A stretch of DNA of 64,000 nucleotides from Eubacteriales bacterium mix99 (GCA_038396605.1 CP121690.1:434001-498000), one strand, 5' to 3'. Positions 42,982-53,180 are shown, counted from the stretch's first letter. Notes: generated by a model from the sequence alone, not told the origin. Program-made: numbers and translations.

Positions 42982-44804
42982 TGGCAAATCAGATAAGACG
43001 CAACAAACCAAGAAACATTCGCGGGACACTTGCGTTTATCGGAGGATATCTGAAACAGCACACTGCTGCGCTTGTTCTTGTCTCCCTGATGACCCTCATC
43101 AGCGCCGGAGCCAATGTATACGGAGTGTATTTGATCAAGCCCATCATCAACCAATATATCCTTCCCGGGAACCTTGCCGGGCTGGCGCGGATACTTGTTC
43201 TTCTGGGAGCGGTTTATCTTGCGGGAGTGGCTTCTTCCTACGGATACACCCAGCTTATGGTCAAAACCGCACAGCAGGTGATTTTGGAGATCCGGAACGA
43301 TCTTTTCCGAAGACTGCAGACCCTGCCGCTTTCCTTTTTTGACGCGAATACCCATGGAGAGCTCATGAGCCGGTTTACAAACGATATCGACACCCTGTCC
43401 AATGCCCTGAACAACAGCTTTACCGTAGTGATCCAGAATTTTGTGATTCTCGTCGGTACCTTCACCATGCTGGCGATCCTGAGTCCAAGGCTTTCCCTCA
43501 TTGTTCTGACAACTTTTTTCTGCATGTTCCTGTTCATCCGCTACAGCGGTAAAAAGAGCCATTCCTTTTTCACACGTCAGCAAAAATACCTGGGAAGCCT
43601 GAACGGGTTTATCGAAGAAATGACAGCGGGCCAGAAAGTTGTAAAGGTATTTAACCATGAAGAAAACAATATGAAGGAATTCTCCCATCGGAACGAAATG
43701 CTTCGGGATGCTGCAACCAATGCCGTCACGTATTCCGGAGTCACCGTACCCGTGGTGGTCAGTCTTTCCTATTTTAACTATGCCATCACTGCCTGCCTCG
43801 GTGCTTTTCTGGTCATGAGCGGGCATATGGATCTGGGCAGTCTTTCCGCTTATCTTGTCTACGTACGCCAGACAGCGATGCCAATCAATCATTTCTCCCA
43901 GCAGCTCAACTTCCTTTTGGCTGCCCTGTCCGGAGCAGAGCGGATTCAGGAAGTCATGGAGCAGAAGCCGGAGGTAGATAACGGGAAAATAACCCTGCTG
44001 CGCAAACCCACTGAGGAAGGCGCCGCAAAAAGCTGGGAATGGTGCAAACCGGACGGACAGCGTATTCCCCTGAGAGGGGATGTCCGATTCCATGATGTGG
44101 CATTCGGATACGAAGTCGGCAGACCCATTTTAAATCAGATCAACCTGTATGCAAAGCCCGGTCAGAAAATTGCCTTTGTCGGATCCACCGGCGCAGGCAA
44201 AACAACCATCGCCAGCCTGATCAACCGATTTTATGAAGTGATATCGGGTTCCATCACCTACGACGGAATAGATGTACGGGATATCCGCAAGGAGGATCTG
44301 CGGCGCTCCATTGCCGTGGTCCTGCAGGACACTCATCTGTTTTCCGGAACCATTCTGGACAACATCCGCTTCGGAAACCCCGAAGCCACCCGGGAGCAGG
44401 CAGTGGCAGCCGCAAAGCTCTCCAACGCCCATTCGTTCATTCGTCGCCTCCCGAAGGGATACGACACCGTCCTGACCAATGACGGAACCAATCTGAGCCA
44501 GGGGCAGAGACAGCTCCTGTCCATAGCACGCGCAGCCGCAGCCGATCCGCCGGTTCTTATTCTGGATGAAGCCACCAGTTCCGTGGACGCCCATACGGAA
44601 AAACTGATCGAATCCGGAATGGATCGTTTGATGGCCGGACGTACCGTATTCGTGATCGCACACCGGCTTTCCACCGTACGGAATGCAAAAGCCATACTGG
44701 TGCTGGAGCATGGAACTGTACTGGAACGGGGCAATCATGAAGAATTGCTTGCCGCAAGGGGCAGATATTATCAGCTTTATACCGGAATGTCCGAGCTGGA
44801 TTAA
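42981..44804 (+). CDS. ABC exporter half-transporter, canonical ATP site (second pair)
   Basis: This 607-residue partner of the preceding gene shares the TAATG stop-start overlap with it, so translation is coupled. It has six membrane segments, Walker A 'GSTGAGKTT', signature 'LSQGQRQ' and Walker B 'LILDEATSSVD' with the catalytic Glu. A loop of about 30 residues before the ATPase domain ('LLRKPTEEGAAKSWEWCKPDG') is typical of this subgroup. Confidence 0.92.
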   Translation: MANQIRRNKPRNIRGTLAFIGGYLKQHTAALVLVSLMTLISAGANVYGVYLIKPIINQYILPGNLAGLARILVLLGAVYLAGVASSYGYTQLMVKTAQQVILEIRNDLFRRLQTLPLSFFDANTHGELMSRFTNDIDTLSNALNNSFTVVIQNFVILVGTFTMLAILSPRLSLIVLTTFFCMFLFIRYSGKKSHSFFTRQQKYLGSLNGFIEEMTAGQKVVKVFNHEENNMKEFSHRNEMLRDAATNAVTYSGVTVPVVVSLSYFNYAITACLGAFLVMSGHMDLGSLSAYLVYVRQTAMPINHFSQQLNFLLAALSGAERIQEVMEQKPEVDNGKITLLRKPTEEGAAKSWEWCKPDGQRIPLRGDVRFHDVAFGYEVGRPILNQINLYAKPGQKIAFVGSTGAGKTTIASLINRFYEVISGSITYDGIDVRDIRKEDLRRSIAVVLQDTHLFSGTILDNIRFGNPEATREQAVAAAKLSNAHSFIRRLPKGYDTVLTNDGTNLSQGQRQLLSIARAAAADPPVLILDEATSSVDAHTEKLIESGMDRLMAGRTVFVIAHRLSTVRNAKAILVLEHGTVLERGNHEELLAARGRYYQLYTGMSELD

Positions 44805-44843
44805 CTGGATTAAGCAGATACAAAGGAAACCTCAGGATAAAAA

Positions 44844-44869
44844 AATCACCCTGCGGCATCAGAGTGATT
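44844..44869 (+). terminator. Possible weak terminator after the exporter pair
   Basis: AATCAC (44844-44849) pairs with GTGATT (44864-44869), followed by a broken T-rich run (TATCTTCTT). The stem is short and the tract is interrupted. Confidence 0.4.
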
Positions 44870-44947
44870 ATCTTCTTCAGCGCATAAAGCAATCAAAGCG
44901 GTTGCCGCCATATTTCAAACATTTTTAAATAATCTGACAATTTCAGG

Positions 44948-44975
44948 TTGAATGCGGGATCTGTTTTGATATAAT
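44948..44975 (+). promoter_or_regulatory. Sigma-A promoter of the nitroreductase gene
   Basis: TTGAAT (44948-44953) and TATAAT (44970-44975) are 16 bases apart. The untranslated leader would be about 95 bases long; I see no conserved RNA element in it. Confidence 0.65.
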
Positions 44976-45075
44976 AATAGTGGTGGTGCCATTGTTTGTG
45001 GAAAGACAATTGTATTTTAAAGTGAAGCAAAGAAAATATACATACTTTCCGGCACCCCGGTAAGGAGGATAAAAT

Positions 45076-45603
45076 ATGAGTTTTTTGGACATTGCAAAGA
45101 AAAGATGTTCCGTCCGGAGCTATCTCCCCCGGGAAGTGGAGGAGGAAAAGTTACTCCAGGTACTGGAAGCTGCAAGGATCGCCCCCTCGGCATGCAATAT
45201 GCAGCCCTGGCAGATCTTTGCTGCAAGGGATCCGCAATGGAAAGCGGATCTGGTAAAAGCTTACCCAAGGGATTGGTTTGCCAGGGTACCGGTTATCCTG
45301 GTGATATGCTGCGATCATTCCCAATCCTGGAAACGACAGAACGACAACAAGGATTATGGTGATGTGGATATCGCCATAGCAACCGATCATATGACTTTGG
45401 CGGCAGCAGACCTGGGACTTGGCACCTGCTGGCTGGGTGCCTTTGATCCGGAAATATGCCGAAAAGCATTGAACCTGCCGCAATACATGGAGCCGGTTGT
45501 CATGATGCCTCTGGGTTATCCGGCACAAACGGATTCTGCCGACCGGCATCGAACGAGACGCAAACCTCTTGAGGATATCGTCCGGTGGGATTCTGCTGAA
45601 TAA
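45076..45603 (+). CDS. Nitroreductase family flavoprotein
   Basis: This 175-residue member of the FMN-dependent nitroreductase family shows the N-terminal 'RCSVRSYLPREV' FMN-binding motif, 'EAARIAPSACNMQPWQI', 'DVDIAIATDHMTLAAADLGLGTCWLGAF', and the C-terminal 'PLGYP'. It is of short, clostridial type. Such enzymes reduce nitro compounds, quinones or flavins with NAD(P)H, and the natural substrate is unknown. TAAGGAGGA precedes the ATG. Its stop codon lies two bases from that of addA on the other strand. Confidence 0.88.
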   Translation: MSFLDIAKKRCSVRSYLPREVEEEKLLQVLEAARIAPSACNMQPWQIFAARDPQWKADLVKAYPRDWFARVPVILVICCDHSQSWKRQNDNKDYGDVDIAIATDHMTLAAADLGLGTCWLGAFDPEICRKALNLPQYMEPVVMMPLGYPAQTDSADRHRTRRKPLEDIVRWDSAE

Positions 45604-45605
45604 AT

Positions 45606-48600
45606 CTACAGGGAAACCGCCTGATTGATGCTGAGCAGGCAGAGAATGCGCTCTCCCACCGGCTTGCCGGTGATTTTCTCCAAGGCCTCCGTATAGTAAT
45701 CGATCTGCACCCGGTATCGGTCCACCAGCTTCCGGACTCCTCCCCTGGGATCCACGTAGTCGGTCTTATAATCAACCAGGATCCATCGTCCATTCTCTTC
45801 AAAGACACAATCCATAATCCCTTGAATCAAAAGGTTATCATCACCTGTCTCCATTCCTTCCATGACCTCGGACGCCTTCTTCCGCAGGTTGAAGGGAACC
45901 TCCCGGCGGACACCTTTTGCATTCCGGATGCGCAGTCCGGTCCTGCTGCAGAAAAAGGAATCCAGGATGCCGACATCCACCGCTTCCGCCTCTTCCTGCG
46001 TCAAAAGCTCCTTCTCCACCATTCCGGATATCTGCCGGCGAATTTTCTCCTCATTATCCACCTGGGACAAGTCCAGATGCTGCAGGACAAAATGGACAAT
46101 GGTCCCTCTTTCTGCACCTGTGAATTTCCGGCTGCTTTCCAGAAATCCGGGGTGATCGATCAGGGAAGGCATCGGGTCCGAAAGGACTTTTACCACAGTA
46201 TCCTCTTTCCCCGGCAGCTCCGCTCCCCGCAGACCCTGCATGTTTTTAATTTCCGTTACCGAAAGCTTGGATGGAACGGTGATGGAACAGCGATGTGGAT
46301 AGATCCAGGAAAATCGGTCATTTACGGTTTTCCTGCTTTCCTCCAAAAGATCCTTCTCCTGGTCACCCAAATCCTTTTGATCCGCCTGCGTTGCGTCTTT
46401 CTTCCCCAAATCTTTACGGGTATCTTTCTCAGCAGGCTTTGAATCCTTTTCCTCTTCCAGGGATTTCAAATATTCCTCCGGATTTTCCAGTCGGTACAGC
46501 ATCGCCTTTTTGTTCTGAGCCCCTTCCCTGGCAAGTCCGGTGACTTCTCCCCTGTCATGAAGCTCTACCTTCCACACGGACGGATCCTCCGCCAGAGACT
46601 CTTCCGTTTCCGCAGCGCCTGCCAGCTCCCGCAGGGGGCTACCGTCCGGATGCCGGATCAGAGGCGGACAGATCCAATCCAAAAAGCATTTTCCCCGGGA
46701 AAGGGAATAGGGAGTAAATGATTTTGCCCAATTCCCTGCTGCTTTGCCCAAGTCCCGGACCGAACCCAGAAGAATCAGTTTATCCTTCGGACGGGTAAAG
46801 GCAACATATAAAATACGCATTTCCTCCGACAGACTTTCCATGCGGATCACCTGCTTCATGGCAGACCTGGCGATGGTGTCACAGGTCTGCCGGGTTTCCG
46901 GGTTGACATACTTCGGACCCAGCCCCAGATCCTTGTGAAACAGCACGTCGGCATTGGTGTCCATCCGGTTGAACTGCTTCCCCAGCCCTGCTGCGATCAC
47001 CACTGGAAATTCCAGACCCTTGCTTTTGTGAATGCTCATAATACGTACCACGTTTTCATTTTCACCCAGAATCCGGGCCGCTCCCATGTCGCCGCTGCTG
47101 TTTTGCAGCTTGTCAATAAACCGGATAAACCGGAAGAGTCCCTTTATGGAAGTTTGCTGAAACTGGTGGGCCCGATCCAACAGGATCCGCAGATTGGCCT
47201 GCCGCTGTTCTCCGCCGGGCATGGCCCCCACATAGGAATAATAGCCGGATTCCGTATAAAGCTTCCAGATAAAGTCCTCCATGGAAAGATAGCGGGATGC
47301 CATCTGCCACTGTGCGATGTTTCCGTAAAAATCCCTCAGCCGCCGGGACAGCCTGTCCTCCCGGTTTGCTACATATTCCGTAGCGGCCTGCCAGAAGAAC
47401 CGCCCGTGGCTGACCGTCCGGATCCGGATCAGGTCATCTGCGCAGAATCCTCCGATGGGAGAGCGCAAAACGGTCAGCAGGGGGATGTCCTGACATTTAT
47501 TGTCGACGACCTTCAGCAGGGCGATCACCGTTTTCACCTCAAGAGCTTCAAAATAACCGGTGTTCACATCCGCATAGACCGGAATTCCCGCCGCCGCAAA
47601 TACCTCCTGAAAAACGGAGGCCCATCCGACTGTGCTTCGCATCAAAACCACAATATCCCGATAATCCACCGTGCGGACCCCCTGGCCGCCTTTTTCGCCA
47701 GGCACCGGAAGTTCCGTGCCAACCAGACTTTGAACCCGCTGCGCAGCGATCCCTGCCTCCACTTCAATATCACTCAGGCTTTCCGTGTCCGGGTCCGGGT
47801 CCTCCTTTCCTGCCTCCGCCTTTTCCACCAGATGAAGCTCCGTTTCCGGATCCGGCAGATCTTCCGTATTCAGACCCGGATAAAGGGCAGCGTTGCCATC
47901 ATAATCCATTTCCCCGAACTGCGCGGACATAATATTCCGGAACAGATAATTGACGGCATTTAATATGGATGGACGGCTCCGGAAATTCCGATTCAGATCG
48001 ATCCGGCGGTTTTTGGTCCCCTCCTCTGGCAGACTGGCGCGGTACCGGGACAGAAAAACAGACGGATCGGCCAGCCGGAACCGGTAAATGCTCTGCTTCA
48101 CGTCCCCCACCAGGAACAGATTGTCTTCCCTTGCAATCTTATTTACAATGGTCTCCTGCACCAGGTTGCTGTCCTGGTATTCGTCCACAAAAATATAGGA
48201 ATATTTGCTGCGGAGTTCCTCTGCCACCTCTTCATTCTTGAGAATATCCAGGGCATAATGCTCCAGATCATTGAAATCAATGATTCCCCGCTCCTGTTTC
48301 TGCCGCCTGTACTCCCGGTCAAACTTAAAAACCAGATCACAGAGATACTGCATGTAAGGATACAGTTCGTTCAGCTGTTCCACGCTGTGTTCCAGTCCCA
48401 CAGAGAGAAAGCCGTCGCCCAGATTTTTGAAGATTGCCTTTGCCTGATTTCTCTGCTCCTGAACCGCTTCCTTCAGGGAGTCCTCCACATCCCTGCCGCA
48501 CCGTTTCAGATTTTTGAACTTGATTCCCGGATAAGCCTGACAGCATGCCCGAAGGCCTCTGTGCTGTGTCAGGGACAGCAGATCCTCCAGCTGCGACAGG

Positions 48601-49352
48601 TCGTCCAGAAGATTCGCCTCGTAAGCCATTGGCCCGCCAGGCTTTCTGCACAGCGCAAGGGCATCCTGCAGCAGATCCATGGCCCCGGCAAGATCCATAC
48701 GGATCTGGGACAATAACGCCTGATACCAGGGGCTGGCCCCGATTTCCTCCTCCTTCAGGGCAAAATCCTGTACCCGCACCTCCATCCACCGCTCCGGATC
48801 GGGCTTGCTCTGGATAAAGCCGTGCAGCCTCAGCACAAGATCCTGAAGCGGTGTATCCTGCCGGTTATTTCCGAAACGTTCCACCAGGCCGTAAAATTTC
48901 TCCGAACCTTTTTCATATTCCTTTTCAAACAAATCGTCGATGGCATCCAGCCGGATCAGGCTGCACTCCGTGTCATCCCCGATCCGAAAGCCGGGATCCA
49001 GATTGATAACATGAAAATACTGGCGGATGATGCGAATGCAGAAAGCATGCAATGTACTGATGGAAGCCTTGGGCAGAAGGTTCATCTGCCGTCTTAAGTG
49101 CCTGCTGTCTCCCCTGTTTTCATCCAGAGCCTTCATCAGGGCCGCTCCGATCCTCTCGCGCATTTCCCCTGCTGCTGCATTGGTGAATGTCACCACCAGA
49201 AGACGGTCCAACTCCGCTTCGTCCTTCAAAATCAGCTGCAGAATCCTCTCCACCAGGACCGCTGTTTTGCCCGAACCGGCTGCAGCTGCCACCAGAAGGT
49301 TACAGTCCCTGGCATCGATGGCTGCCTGCTGTTCCACCGTCCATTTTGGCAT
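45606..49352 (-). CDS. addA: AddA: helicase-nuclease subunit
   Basis: This 1248-residue subunit of the AddAB (RexAB) double-strand-break repair complex degrades DNA ends until Chi and loads RecA. It shows the superfamily 1 helicase motif I 'AAAGSGKT' (residues 23-30), motif Ia 'TFTNAAAGEMRERI', motif II 'YIFVDEYQDSN', 'GDVKQSIYRFR', 'VRIMSIHKSKGLEFP', and the C-terminal RecB-type nuclease motif 'WILVDYKTDYVD' (Asp1194, Lys1196). A highly charged insert rich in Lys, Glu and Asp (about residues 955-1010) is longer than I would expect. It is second in the addB-addA operon. Confidence 0.95.
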   Translation of the reverse strand: MPKWTVEQQAAIDARDCNLLVAAAAGSGKTAVLVERILQLILKDEAELDRLLVVTFTNAAAGEMRERIGAALMKALDENRGDSRHLRRQMNLLPKASISTLHAFCIRIIRQYFHVINLDPGFRIGDDTECSLIRLDAIDDLFEKEYEKGSEKFYGLVERFGNNRQDTPLQDLVLRLHGFIQSKPDPERWMEVRVQDFALKEEEIGASPWYQALLSQIRMDLAGAMDLLQDALALCRKPGGPMAYEANLLDDLSQLEDLLSLTQHRGLRACCQAYPGIKFKNLKRCGRDVEDSLKEAVQEQRNQAKAIFKNLGDGFLSVGLEHSVEQLNELYPYMQYLCDLVFKFDREYRRQKQERGIIDFNDLEHYALDILKNEEVAEELRSKYSYIFVDEYQDSNLVQETIVNKIAREDNLFLVGDVKQSIYRFRLADPSVFLSRYRASLPEEGTKNRRIDLNRNFRSRPSILNAVNYLFRNIMSAQFGEMDYDGNAALYPGLNTEDLPDPETELHLVEKAEAGKEDPDPDTESLSDIEVEAGIAAQRVQSLVGTELPVPGEKGGQGVRTVDYRDIVVLMRSTVGWASVFQEVFAAAGIPVYADVNTGYFEALEVKTVIALLKVVDNKCQDIPLLTVLRSPIGGFCADDLIRIRTVSHGRFFWQAATEYVANREDRLSRRLRDFYGNIAQWQMASRYLSMEDFIWKLYTESGYYSYVGAMPGGEQRQANLRILLDRAHQFQQTSIKGLFRFIRFIDKLQNSSGDMGAARILGENENVVRIMSIHKSKGLEFPVVIAAGLGKQFNRMDTNADVLFHKDLGLGPKYVNPETRQTCDTIARSAMKQVIRMESLSEEMRILYVAFTRPKDKLILLGSVRDLGKAAGNWAKSFTPYSLSRGKCFLDWICPPLIRHPDGSPLRELAGAAETEESLAEDPSVWKVELHDRGEVTGLAREGAQNKKAMLYRLENPEEYLKSLEEEKDSKPAEKDTRKDLGKKDATQADQKDLGDQEKDLLEESRKTVNDRFSWIYPHRCSITVPSKLSVTEIKNMQGLRGAELPGKEDTVVKVLSDPMPSLIDHPGFLESSRKFTGAERGTIVHFVLQHLDLSQVDNEEKIRRQISGMVEKELLTQEEAEAVDVGILDSFFCSRTGLRIRNAKGVRREVPFNLRKKASEVMEGMETGDDNLLIQGIMDCVFEENGRWILVDYKTDYVDPRGGVRKLVDRYRVQIDYYTEALEKITGKPVGERILCLLSINQAVSL

Positions 49353-49438
49353 GAACCCTTTCCCCTTCCCTTACCGTTATCGTTCTCGTTTTATGCATTC
49401 CATCGTTCTCTTTTCATTACTTTCATCGTTTTCCCTTA

Positions 49439-52400
49439 TTACGTTGGTTTCCGGTCGTCTTCTTCTATTTTCCGGAGAACCTCCTTATCCTTCAGCGGAT
49501 GGATCAGACGGTATCCGTTGTCCTCCAGACGGCTGTCAAACTGGCAGATCCCGTCATAGGGGCAAAACCGGCATGCGGTCTCCTTTCCTTTCCGGACCGG
49601 CTCGATCCGTATGTTTCCGTGCAGCATTTCGTCGCCGATATCCCGGATCAGCCGTCTGATATGACCCAGAAGCCGGAAGAACTGCTCCTCCTCCAAAACG
49701 GAAGAACGACTGTGAAAGGTTCCGTCCTTTTTAATCCCCAGGGGAAGGACTTCGGAATACCCGTTTATATCACGGTCCATGCACTGAACAACATGGACAT
49801 CCTTCAGAACCAGTCCCTTCAGTTTCAGCTTTTTGCGGATCTCGCCCTGAATCACATCCGCCACCTGCTCCTGGGTGTTGATCAGGGGATCGTCGATCCG
49901 GAAATAGAAGATTCCTCCGGGCCGGGCCTTTCCGTTGATCTTTCGCTGCTCCATCTCCAGCAGTGCTTCCAGATAAACAAGCAACTGCAGTTTCAGCCCG
50001 TAATAGGCATCGGACAAATCAAAGCTCTCTGTACCGGATTTGTAATCGACGACACTGAGGTATGCGTCCTCCCCTTCCCGGTAAATATCCGCCCGGTCGA
50101 TCCTGCCTTCCAGATACATTCTCTCTCCCCCCGGAAGCTCGATCTCAATAGGCGGATACGTCCCCCTGGTTCCGAAACTGATTTCGTTTCCAATGGGACG
50201 GAAGCTGCTCCGCCGGATATGATCGGTCAGAAGCCATACCGCCCGTTTGCCGGTGCGTTTCAGACGTTTCGCCAGATATTGATAGCGATGGGTGCTCAGC
50301 AGCACTCCATGGTTATGCTCCGGCAGGATCCGGTCCATGATTTTATCGATCATAGCCCCGCACTTTTCATCATCCAGTGTCCGCCAATCCAGTCCTTCCT
50401 CCGCAACCTCTGCGGTAAATCCCTCAATGGACTGATGAAACAGTTCTCCGATGTCCGGCGCTTCCACTGCATACTGTTTCCTTTCTCCGGGCCGCAGGCC
50501 GTATTTGATAAAATGGGAAAAAGGACAATGGACATACTGCTCCAGCCGGGACACGCTGGCCCGAATCGGGAGGGAATACAGTCCCGCTGCCTTATCCCGG
50601 CCAAGCGGTGCCTCCTGATTTCGGTAAAACAGTGCCTTTTCCAGATCCTGTCTTCTCTTTTCCCAGGCCGGATGCCGGAAATACCAATCATAGACCAGCC
50701 ACCACAAATCCGATTCCGGCTTGCCGTCTGCAAGGCTCCGCATATGGCACACCATATGGGGAAATGTGCTCTTTGGGGTAACAATCCGCATCAGCGGTTC
50801 TGTGTCCACATGCCGGTCTCCCGTGATCTCCAGCCGGGGAAACAGCTTTTTCAGCCGATCCATCAGAATGGACGGACGAAGTGCCCTGCCTTCCGCGTCG
50901 GAAACGGCATAGCTGACCGACAGGAAGTGGGAGGGCTTGCAGAATGCCGTGTAGATGCCGAATCGTTCCTCCGCAGAAAGCAGCTCGGTGCTTCCGCCCA
51001 GGTCCATTCCCATACTGCAAAGCATGTCCCGTTCCTCTGCCGCCAGAAGGCCTTCCTCCTGCCTTCCGGAAGGCAGGATCCCGTCATTGCAGCCAACAAC
51101 GAACAGTGCCCGGACATCCTGGCTCTTGGACCGGCGAATATCCCCCACCAGAACCTGATCCAGCGTCGTAGGAATCATGCCAACTTCCAGAGAGGAAAAT
51201 CCGGATTCCAGAATACGATAAAATCCCTCCGAAGAAACTTTCTGATCCCCCAGAATCTCCACCAGCTGATCCAGAGTCTCCATGATAATGTTCCAGATCT
51301 GGGCGTTCTCATTGACTTGATCCAGCTTTCCCATTTCCCGGAGTTCCCGGATCCATTCCCTCAGCTGCTCCTGCAGATGAATCTCCGTCAGATACTGATA
51401 CAGGGCCTTTACCATGCCTTCCACCGTACTGCTCCGTTTCAGGCGTTTCTCCAGCAGGAGACAGGGGGAAACAAACCGCTTCCTGTAGTCATTCAATGCC
51501 GCAAGGGTTTCATCCGATTCCCCATAGATAAAGGGTTCCTGCCATCCTTTGCCCCGGATCCCGAATTCCAGACAGTAATTCTCCAGCTGCTCCGTCTCGT
51601 CGGTGGACAGGCCGCAGAATCCGGTCTTCAGCAGTTTAAAAACGTCATCGTACCGGTAGCCGCGTCTTACCACATGCAAAACGGTCAGGACCAGATCCAC
51701 GACAGGATTCTCCATCACCGGCCGTTTTTCATCCAGAAAAAAGGGAATGTCATATTCCGGGAAAACCCGTTTGATGATACCGCCATAGGTTTCCATATCA
51801 CCGGAAACAACGGCCATTTCGTTGTAACGCCAGCCCTTCTCCCAGGTAAGGGAGACGATCCGGGCTGCCAGATTTTCCACTTCGGATTCCGGATTGTTGC
51901 CGGCAAATGCTTCAATATGATGTACTGCATCCGGCCAGGTCCGATAAGGGTAATGGTAAAGCTCCCGCTCCAAATGACGGATCTCCGGAGCCCCCGTGGC
52001 CCGGAAAGGTCCTCTTCCGGAACCGGCAAGATGAGTGAAACGTTCCTTTTTGTGCAGTTCCTTTGCCATCCGGCGCACTTTTTGAAGGGAGAGGGCATGA
52101 ACGCGGAAAACATCCTGATCCCTGCCGGTGTCATCCAGACCAACAGTAAAGGTAATCGTCAGATCCCGGGCCAGGACCGCCAGCTTTTCCATCACCCGGA
52201 TGGTCTGCGGCGGATAATAGTCAAAACCGTCCATCCAGATCCGCACACCGGAAAGAAACGAGGACTGATCCATCCGTTCAATCAGGGCATTCACCGCATC
52301 CTCTGAATCAATGTACCGATCCTTCAGATAACGATTGAATTCCTCATAGATCCGGGCCGTATCCTTGAGCTTTCCGGAAAGCAGCTCGTTGGAGTCCAGT

Positions 52401-52831
52401 CTCTCCGCCTGCCGGCGCATCTGCTCCGGCATGATATCGTGCTGTTTCAGATCCGCCAGCAGATCGCTGATCTGTTCGATAAAACCGCTTTGTCCGGATA
52501 CCGTTTTATAAACCGTGAGGCGATCCCGGCAGGAATCCAGAAGCCTGCGCAAAATCATCCGCCTGCCCTGGTCATTGATATGGATCTGTGTCAGTCCTCC
52601 CACTTCATTGAATACCCTGTGGGCGAGGCGGGAAAAACTCAGCACCTCCACATCCAGGAGTCCGGGCAGATTCAGCTTCCGGATCAGATCCCGCTCGGCC
52701 TGCAGTGTAAACTGCTCGGGAACCATAAGGATCAGGCGGCTGTCCCCCCGTTCCAAAGCCCTCCGGATCTCCCGGTATACCTGCATGGTCTTCCCGCTGC
52801 CGGAACGCCCGGTAATATAATGAATCCCCAA
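49439..52831 (-). CDS. addB: AddB: helicase-like/nuclease subunit with iron-sulfur cysteines
   Basis: This 1130-residue partner of AddA has an N-terminal Walker A 'GRSGSGKT' (residues 8-15) at the expected position. Its C-terminal nuclease domain has 'VVDYKSG' and the iron-sulfur cysteines: one in 'YVHCPFSHF' and three near the end (Cys1087, Cys1090, Cys1096). I start it at the TTG at 52831, ten bases after AAGGAGG, because the protein then begins MGIHYITGRSGSGKT, as AddB proteins do; an upstream in-frame ATG at 52852 is the alternative. Length is close to that of B. subtilis AddB. Confidence 0.93.
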   Translation of the reverse strand: MGIHYITGRSGSGKTMQVYREIRRALERGDSRLILMVPEQFTLQAERDLIRKLNLPGLLDVEVLSFSRLAHRVFNEVGGLTQIHINDQGRRMILRRLLDSCRDRLTVYKTVSGQSGFIEQISDLLADLKQHDIMPEQMRRQAERLDSNELLSGKLKDTARIYEEFNRYLKDRYIDSEDAVNALIERMDQSSFLSGVRIWMDGFDYYPPQTIRVMEKLAVLARDLTITFTVGLDDTGRDQDVFRVHALSLQKVRRMAKELHKKERFTHLAGSGRGPFRATGAPEIRHLERELYHYPYRTWPDAVHHIEAFAGNNPESEVENLAARIVSLTWEKGWRYNEMAVVSGDMETYGGIIKRVFPEYDIPFFLDEKRPVMENPVVDLVLTVLHVVRRGYRYDDVFKLLKTGFCGLSTDETEQLENYCLEFGIRGKGWQEPFIYGESDETLAALNDYRKRFVSPCLLLEKRLKRSSTVEGMVKALYQYLTEIHLQEQLREWIRELREMGKLDQVNENAQIWNIIMETLDQLVEILGDQKVSSEGFYRILESGFSSLEVGMIPTTLDQVLVGDIRRSKSQDVRALFVVGCNDGILPSGRQEEGLLAAEERDMLCSMGMDLGGSTELLSAEERFGIYTAFCKPSHFLSVSYAVSDAEGRALRPSILMDRLKKLFPRLEITGDRHVDTEPLMRIVTPKSTFPHMVCHMRSLADGKPESDLWWLVYDWYFRHPAWEKRRQDLEKALFYRNQEAPLGRDKAAGLYSLPIRASVSRLEQYVHCPFSHFIKYGLRPGERKQYAVEAPDIGELFHQSIEGFTAEVAEEGLDWRTLDDEKCGAMIDKIMDRILPEHNHGVLLSTHRYQYLAKRLKRTGKRAVWLLTDHIRRSSFRPIGNEISFGTRGTYPPIEIELPGGERMYLEGRIDRADIYREGEDAYLSVVDYKSGTESFDLSDAYYGLKLQLLVYLEALLEMEQRKINGKARPGGIFYFRIDDPLINTQEQVADVIQGEIRKKLKLKGLVLKDVHVVQCMDRDINGYSEVLPLGIKKDGTFHSRSSVLEEEQFFRLLGHIRRLIRDIGDEMLHGNIRIEPVRKGKETACRFCPYDGICQFDSRLEDNGYRLIHPLKDKEVLRKIEEDDRKPT

Positions 52832-52961
52832 ACCGTCGCTTCCTCCTTCCATGCGGCCGGCAGTCCCCAAACGGGTTGGCTTCTTGCAACCAGACATCTG
52901 CCGGCGCAGATGCCGGCTGCAGCAGTCCGAATCCATCTGCTGTACCGGCCGTACAAGTACT

Positions 52962-52990
52962 ATTATATACTATCCCGGAACTATATTCAT
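52962..52990 (-). promoter_or_regulatory. Candidate promoter for addBA
   Basis: A minus-strand TATAAT (52962-52967) lies about 130 bases before addB, with a poor -35 (TGAATA). It sits just beside the remnant of a permease gene on the other strand. Confidence 0.4.
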
Positions 52991-53154
52991 CCCGCTTCGT
53001 TGTCACCAATACCATCATCGGCGCTCTCGTGATCATGTCTCTGACCAACGGAATGAACCTGATGGGAATTGATATCTCCTATCAGTATATCGTAAAGGGA
53101 ATCATCTTCATCCTGGCAGTCGCCTTTGACGTAAAAACCAAAAAGCAGGCGTAG
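52990..53154 (+). pseudogene. C-terminal remnant of a monosaccharide ABC permease (XylH/GguB-like)
   Basis: About 55 codons ending at 53154 encode 'VTNTIIGALVIMSLTNGMNL', then 'YQYIVKGIIFILAVAFDV', then a basic tail. This is the typical last membrane segment and end of permeases of the multiple-monosaccharide (MmsB/GguB/XylH) type, which are normally near 390 residues. The frame stays open upstream to about 52876, but those residues are unlike the family and overlap the addB promoter. No start codon with a ribosome site precedes the fragment. A deletion probably removed the rest. Confidence 0.7.
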
Positions 53155-53159
53155 TGCAT

Positions 53160-53180
53160 GGCAGCCGAACACCGGCTGCC
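53160..53180 (+). terminator. Hairpin after the permease remnant
   Basis: GGCAGCCG (53160-53167) pairs perfectly with CGGCTGCC (53173-53180) around a five-base loop. No T tract follows. It may be a relic terminator of the lost permease operon. Confidence 0.45.

Noticed and set aside
49499-52306. 935-codon open frame on the plus strand opposite addB
   Set aside because: It is an antisense shadow of addB produced by codon bias; the product resembles nothing and has no ribosome site, while AddB motifs on the other strand are clear.
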